This document shows positions 60,378 through 64,000 of a DNA stretch of 64,000 bases, one piece after another; positions within the stretch are counted from its first letter, which is position 1, and each line of letters starts with the position of its first letter. The position numbers were made by a program, and so were the translations under genes. The notes beneath the pieces are model-generated. The model was not told where the DNA came from. It saw only the letters and a list, made by a program, of their open reading frames with translations, and ran no database searches. Source of the DNA: Dokdonella sp041395345 (GTDB taxonomy: Bacteria; Pseudomonadota; Gammaproteobacteria; Xanthomonadales; Rhodanobacteraceae); NCBI RefSeq assembly GCF_041395345.1, contig NZ_JAWLAR010000001.1, positions 62,001-126,000 on the forward strand, given 5' to 3'.

Positions 60378-61184
60378 TCAACGTTCGCCGTAGCCCAGCG
60401 CATCGATAATGCGTGCCCGGCTCTCCTCGGCCATGCGCCGACGCGCGTCCGGGGTTGCTTCGACGGGCTCGAGGAAATGGACCTCGGCATCCATCGAGCG
60501 GTTTCCAAGCAATCGAATGAAGTTGGCGGCGAAACTTTCACCGGGAGAGAACGGCACGTCGGGATCCTGCATGCCGTCCAGCCCGTAGCGCAGCGCCACA
60601 GGCTGAACCGGCGCCTCTGCATCGAGCGCAGCCTGGAAGATGCGCGCATGAAACGTGCGCACCTGTTTCCCTGCGCCGGTACCGCCTTCCGGAAAGATGC
60701 CGACCGGCATTCCTTCGCGGAGCCGCTCCACCACGCGACCCATCACCGCCGACATCGAGTCGGTGCTGCCACGCTGGTGGTAGATCGTTCCGGCACGCGT
60801 GGCCAGCCAGCCGACCAGCGGCCAGCGTGCGATCTCGCTCTTGGCAACGAACTGGATTGCGCGCTGACTGTGCATCAGCTCGATGTCCAGCCAGGAGACG
60901 TGGTTGGCCACGTACATGACCGCGCCCGGCAAAGGCTTGCCATGTGCACGGATACGGAAGCCGAACAGGCGCACCAGGGTGCCCGACCACCAGCTGATCA
61001 TGAACTGGTCAAAGCGCAGCTTGCCGACCGGAATGCGTGCCAGCAGCGGATTCAGGGCCAGTACGGCCAGCGGCAGGGCGAGCACGACATGCAGCGTCAG
61101 CAACGGCGCACGCACGAGATAGCGCAACGGACGCATGGCGTCGCCGCGGGTTGACTCTCGAGTACGTTCAGTCGTTGAGTTCAT
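60378..61184 (-). CDS. 1-acyl-sn-glycerol-3-phosphate acyltransferase family protein (PlsC-like)
   Basis: A 268-residue membrane acyltransferase. The start MNSTTERTRESTRGDAMRPLRYLVRAPLL is chosen; ATGs at 61223 and 61136 are alternatives. An N-terminal hydrophobic hairpin (LLTLHVVLALPLAVLALNPLLA) is followed by the catalytic motif NHVSWLDIELMH (H-x4-D), then GTIYHQRGSTDSM and FPEGGTGAGKQVRTFHARIFQAAL. It probably acylates lysophosphatidic acid or a related lysolipid. Whether it is the main PlsC or an OlsA-type accessory enzyme cannot be told. Confidence 0.87.
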   Translation of the reverse strand: MNSTTERTRESTRGDAMRPLRYLVRAPLLTLHVVLALPLAVLALNPLLARIPVGKLRFDQFMISWWSGTLVRLFGFRIRAHGKPLPGAVMYVANHVSWLDIELMHSQRAIQFVAKSEIARWPLVGWLATRAGTIYHQRGSTDSMSAVMGRVVERLREGMPVGIFPEGGTGAGKQVRTFHARIFQAALDAEAPVQPVALRYGLDGMQDPDVPFSPGESFAANFIRLLGNRSMDAEVHFLEPVEATPDARRRMAEESRARIIDALGYGER

Positions 61185-61263
61185 CGATGCGTATCGTACC
61201 GGAAGCGAGGGTCGTGCCAGCACATCCTCGCTTATACAAGTCGACCGAATGCTCTAAAAAGTA

Positions 61264-62220
61264 TCAGTTGCCACTCAAAGTGGAAATGGCTTCGGCCAGA
61301 TCGTTGCAGTGTTCTTCCCACCAGCGCGCCTCGCCGACATGGGCGAATGCCATCGGAAATGCGGGATCATGCCAGCGCATGGCGACCCAGCCGGCCCAAT
61401 GCACCTGGCGCATGATGCGCAAGGGATCGATCAGGGCGAGTTCGGCCGGATCGAAGTCACGAAATTCGGCATAGCCTTCGAGCAGGATATCGAGTGCGGC
61501 CGCGGACGGCGCGAGCATCCAGAGATCCTGGACGGCCGGTCCCATGCGCGCGTCGTCGAGATCGACGAAATGCGGGCCGGCGTCGGTCCAGAGCACGTTG
61601 CCACGATGGCAATCGCCATGCAGGCGGATCTGCCGGATGGGAGCGGCGGCCTCGAAGCATTCGTCGAGCAGATCGGCCAGTGCCGCTGTCTCGTCGGCAT
61701 AGCGCTTGTGCAAACTGGCCGGCAGGAGCTCGGACTCCAGCACCGCCGCCGCCGGCTTGCTGACAAACGTGTCAACGTCGATTTGACCGCGCTCGCTGAA
61801 TCGTCCGCGTGAACCGACCCCATGGATGCGCGCGAGCAGGCGTCCCATCCACTCGAGGTTGTCGCGCGTTTCGAGCTCGGGCGAGCGACCGCCCTGGCGC
61901 GGATACAGACTGAATCGAAACCCTTCGAACTCGAGCAGCGACCGACCCTCCAGGATGAGCGGTGCGACTACGGGCAGCTCGGCGTGCAGAAGTTCCAGGG
62001 CGAACTGGTGCTCCTCGGCGATCGCCGCATCGCTCCAGCGGGCCGGTCGATAGAACTTGGCGACAAGTGGCGTCCCGTCCTCGATGCCGATCTGGTAGAC
62101 ACGATTTTCATAACTGCCCATGGCGAGCATGCGCCCATCAGGTTCGAATCCGGCATCCGCCACGGCATCGAGAATCAGATCGGGGCTCAGGCCTGCGTAG
62201 GGAGCGTCGCCGTGATTCAC
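61264..62220 (-). CDS. srkA: Stress response kinase A (YihE/RdoA family)
   Basis: A 318-residue choline-kinase-fold Ser/Thr kinase. It starts MNHGDAPYAGLSPDLILDAVADAGFEPDGRMLAMGSYENRVYQIGIEDG, closely matching SrkA. The Lys in PLVAKFYRPARWSD, the catalytic loop RLHGDCHRGNVLWTDAGPHFVDLDDARMGPAVQDLWML (His-Gly-Asp and Asp-Leu-Asp), and RWWEEHC near the end are as expected. In E. coli SrkA counters MazEF-linked stress death. Five bases separate it from the thioesterase gene upstream, so they share a transcript. Confidence 0.93.
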   Translation of the reverse strand: MNHGDAPYAGLSPDLILDAVADAGFEPDGRMLAMGSYENRVYQIGIEDGTPLVAKFYRPARWSDAAIAEEHQFALELLHAELPVVAPLILEGRSLLEFEGFRFSLYPRQGGRSPELETRDNLEWMGRLLARIHGVGSRGRFSERGQIDVDTFVSKPAAAVLESELLPASLHKRYADETAALADLLDECFEAAAPIRQIRLHGDCHRGNVLWTDAGPHFVDLDDARMGPAVQDLWMLAPSAAALDILLEGYAEFRDFDPAELALIDPLRIMRQVHWAGWVAMRWHDPAFPMAFAHVGEARWWEEHCNDLAEAISTLSGN

Positions 62221-62224
62221 CGGC

Positions 62225-62668
62225 TCAGACGGCCTTCGGCGATCGACGCGGCACCACAGCCATGGTCAGACGGGATATGCAGACGAGGTTCTGTTGCCCG
62301 TCTTCGATGCGGATCTCCCAAACCTGGGTCGAGCGACCGATATGCAGCGGACGTGCAGTGCCCGTTACCGGCCCTGAAGTCACCGCACGCACGTGATTGG
62401 CGTTGATGTCCAGTCCGACTGCCATTTCACTGGCCGGATCGAGCACCAGATTGGCGCCGAGGCTGCCAAGCGATTCGGCCAGCGCCACCGATGCTCCGCC
62501 ATGCAAGAGCCCGAAGGGTTGTATGGTGCGCATGTCGACCGGCATCGTGCCGCGCACGTAGTCATCGCCTATTTCGGTCACACGCATGCCGAGATGTTCG
62601 ACCATGGTGTTGACGTTCCAGCCATTGATGCGATCAAGATCGACCGATTGTTTCCAGATGGGCACCAT
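62225..62668 (-). CDS. Hotdog-fold thioesterase (MenI/YbdB-like)
   Basis: A 147-residue acyl-CoA thioesterase. Family features are GMRVTEIGDDYVRGTMPVDMRTIQPFGLLHGGASVALAESLGSLGA (catalytic Glu in the helix after HGG), LDINANHVRAVTSGPVTGTARPLHIGRSTQVWEIRI and the tail VCISRLTMAVV. It resembles the YdiI/YbdB group acting on 1,4-dihydroxynaphthoyl-CoA or similar; no menaquinone genes are near, so the substrate is open. Start ATG at 62668. Confidence 0.9.
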   Translation of the reverse strand: MVPIWKQSVDLDRINGWNVNTMVEHLGMRVTEIGDDYVRGTMPVDMRTIQPFGLLHGGASVALAESLGSLGANLVLDPASEMAVGLDINANHVRAVTSGPVTGTARPLHIGRSTQVWEIRIEDGQQNLVCISRLTMAVVPRRSPKAV

Positions 62669-62777
62669 GAGTCTCCGCGAATGTGCTGCGCGACTATAGC
62701 AAGCCGGACATGCGACGATGCGGCAACTATCTGCGTCACGTTGCTGTCATTGCACTGAGCCCCGCGGAGCCTGCCCG

Positions 62778-63347
62778 ATGATCCGAACACTTGCTCTTGT
62801 CGCCCTCATGTTGACGCTGGCAAGCCCTGTGGCGATGGCGCTTCGCTGCGGCAACCAGCTCGTCAGCGATGGGGACCGCGACTTTCAGGTCCGCGAGCGC
62901 TGCGGCGACCCCTACTGGGCCGAGACCTGGATTGGCGTCGACGTGGTCGGACGCTACTCGGCGCTGGAAACCCAGCAGGAAGTGGAATGGAGCGTCTGGT
63001 ACTACAACTTCGGACCACGCGCGCTGATCCAGCGACTGGTGTTCGTCGATGGCAACCTGCGCTTCAGCGAATCATTGGGATACGGCGTTCGCGAGATCGG
63101 CGACAGCTGTCGCGCGAACATGAATTTCACCGGACTGAGCAGCGGAGAGCTGGTGGCCAGATGTGGCCAGCCCGCGCATCGACGCGCCTCGAACGACGGT
63201 CTGGTCTACCGCCCGGCGCCCGGCCTGGAAAACTGGCGTCAGCAACGCCGCGAAGAATGGACCTACGACCTTGGCAGCAACCAGTTGCTGCGCGTGCTTC
63301 ACCTGGTCAATGGCAAGGTCGAGTCTGCGCAGAACCTGTCCCGCTAG
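62778..63347 (+). CDS. DUF2845 domain-containing exported protein
   Basis: A 189-residue protein starting MIRTLALVALMLTLASPVAMALRCGNQLVSDGD. ATG 62778 follows GCGGAG and opens the signal peptide; the longer in-frame start is not supported. Two related DUF2845 units are visible: RCGNQLVSDGDRDFQVRERCGDPYWAE...VEWSVWYYNFGPRALIQRLVFVDGNL and LSSGELVARCGQPAHR...REEWTYDLGSNQLLRVLHLVNGKV. Function unknown. Divergent from the thioesterase gene. Confidence 0.87.
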   Translation: MIRTLALVALMLTLASPVAMALRCGNQLVSDGDRDFQVRERCGDPYWAETWIGVDVVGRYSALETQQEVEWSVWYYNFGPRALIQRLVFVDGNLRFSESLGYGVREIGDSCRANMNFTGLSSGELVARCGQPAHRRASNDGLVYRPAPGLENWRQQRREEWTYDLGSNQLLRVLHLVNGKVESAQNLSR

Positions 63348-63659
63348 CAACTTTCGTTCGTTTCGAGCCCGATCTGTCGGGCGTCTGCCGAAGCAGATCA
63401 ATACGGTGGGAGCGTCCTTCGACGAGCTTCCTTCGACGGGACTCAGGACGAAAGGCACTGACCTGGTGCTCGTCACTCCAGCGCAGGCCGGGATGACGCA
63501 AGCCGGGAATCGGCGCCAGGTCAGTGCGATTCCGCTCAGAGCCTGGCCCGGACTGGGGTCAGAGGACGAACGTCGGGGAAAATCGGACCCTACTCGAGCC
63601 GATCAGTTTACGGCGCAGCGCACTTCGCCTTGCCACTCCCCATTCCCCACTTCCCGCTG
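63348..63659. repeat. Spacer composed of several repeat-like motifs
   Basis: This 312-base gap between DUF2845 and hemY has no supported gene. It contains an imperfect 26-base palindrome GTCACTCCAGCGCAGG/CCGGGATGAC (63472-63497). It also has a CCTTCGACGGGACTCAGGACGAA-type motif (63430-63452) and a GGGGTCAGAGGACG...ATCGGACCCT inverted pair (about 63555-63592). GGGAATGGGG-type units (CCCATTCCCCACTTCCC) lie at 63637-63655. Each resembles an interspersed proteobacterial repeat, so the gap looks like a nest of insertions. Confidence 0.45.
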
Positions 63660-64000
63660 CTACTTCCCGACTGGCAAGCGCGGCACACCGTGGGCGTCGC
63701 GCTCTTCGAAGATGAGTGCGCGCGTATCGACAGTTCTCGGAACCTGGCCGCTCAACGGAACGGCCGGTTCGCCGCGCAGATTGAGCAAGGCATTGCGGTA
63801 GCAGCGATTGGCCAGGCTCTCGTTGCCGGCTCCGGCGTGGCAGTCGCCCAGGGTTTCCCAGGCGATCGGTGATTCGGTTATTTCGACGGCGCGCTCCAGA
63901 TACTGGATGCCCTTGCCCCACAACTTCTGGTCACGACACAAACGTCCGAGCGTGGTCAGCAGCGACGTGCTGTTCGGCGCGATCTGCAACCACGCTTCGG
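63660..64000 (-). CDS. hemY: HemY-like TPR protein, C-terminal part (cut by window end)
   Basis: About 113 residues of the C-terminus are inside the window, and the frame continues past base 64000. The sequence EAWLQIAPNSTSLLTTLGRLCRDQKLWGKGIQYLERAVEITESPIAWETLGDCHAGAGNESLANRCYRNALLNLRG is the C-terminal TPR pair of HemY, where LLTLGRLC...LWGKA..YLE is diagnostic. The family is an inner-membrane protein linked to haem biosynthesis, usually in a hemX-hemY set; the upstream partner lies outside the window. The stop is at 63662-63660. Confidence 0.75.
   Translation of the reverse strand, partial: EAWLQIAPNSTSLLTTLGRLCRDQKLWGKGIQYLERAVEITESPIAWETLGDCHAGAGNESLANRCYRNALLNLRGEPAVPLSGQVPRTVDTRALIFEERDAHGVPRLPVGK

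Noticed and set aside
62135..62160. GGTTCGAATCC-like string resembling a tRNA T arm
   Set aside because: It lies inside srkA, and no acceptor stem or anticodon arm can be paired around it.
1..64000. CRISPR array, prophage, insertion sequence, restriction-modification or toxin-antitoxin system
   Set aside because: No regularly spaced repeats, transposase, integrase, phage structural gene or recognisable defence module was found on either strand.

Overview
The window is high-GC, densely packed bacterial chromosome with proteobacterial housekeeping genes: ntrBC, glnA, uppP, hemY, srkA, dinB, sixA, msrA/msrB and a lipoyl-bearing E2/E3 pair. Gene content (DUF2059, DUF2884, DUF2845, TPR-sulfotransferases, the GGGAATGGGG repeat) points to Gammaproteobacteria, most likely Xanthomonadales/Lysobacterales. 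That placement is inference from gene content, not from a marker gene. I see no rRNA, tRNA, CRISPR array, prophage or intact insertion sequence.

Left edge (1-2000): two neighbouring minus-strand genes are riddled with small indels. One is a conserved family with a nuclease-like EAK motif, which runs off the window edge. The other is class III alcohol dehydrogenase (frmA/adhC). Their coding signal survives only by switching frame every 50-200 bases, so this is either decay or poor local sequence. From 2041 the genes are intact: msrA-msrB, an MscS channel, a CPA1 antiporter, a TonB-dependent receptor, a Cys-rich repeat protein and a TonB-domain protein. The pyruvate dehydrogenase E2 and E3 genes follow (aceF, DUF2059, lpd on the minus strand), without E1.

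14-33 kb: an ABC-F ATPase, a 200-bp element bounded by inverted GGGAATGGGG repeats, GST and glyoxalase I (both glutathione-linked), and a membrane Ser/Thr kinase with TPR sensor. These are followed by DUF2884, aquaporin Z, an M48 protease, a family 6 DNA glycosylase, a lipoprotein, a dienelactone-hydrolase-like enzyme, dinB, a PGPGW protein, a ParA-like ATPase, sixA, YceI, a phospholipase-D lipoprotein and a YkvA-type protein.

33.7-36.8 kb: two tandem paralogues with an unusual architecture: LTG/VK-type N-domain, GYF_2-like domain, RDD membrane domain, then a type IV pilin-like C-terminus. This is the most unusual protein design in the window. A thiolase, a methyltransferase and a hypothetical protein follow.

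40-54 kb: ntrB-ntrC-hypothetical-GNAT form a minus-strand operon with 4-bp overlaps and a good NtrC-type operator at the ntrB start. glnA lies 8-9 kb away, coupled to a membrane protein and a TPR-sulfotransferase. Between ntrB and this group sits an accessory segment of lower GC: a DUF1254/DUF1214 protein and a large Sel1-repeat gene broken by many frameshifts.

54-64 kb: uppP, a PEBP protein, a second TPR-sulfotransferase with a degenerate PAPS loop, a Ycf46-like AAA ATPase, a YheT hydrolase, a PlsC acyltransferase, srkA, a hotdog thioesterase, DUF2845, a repeat-rich spacer, and the C-terminal end of hemY cut by the window.
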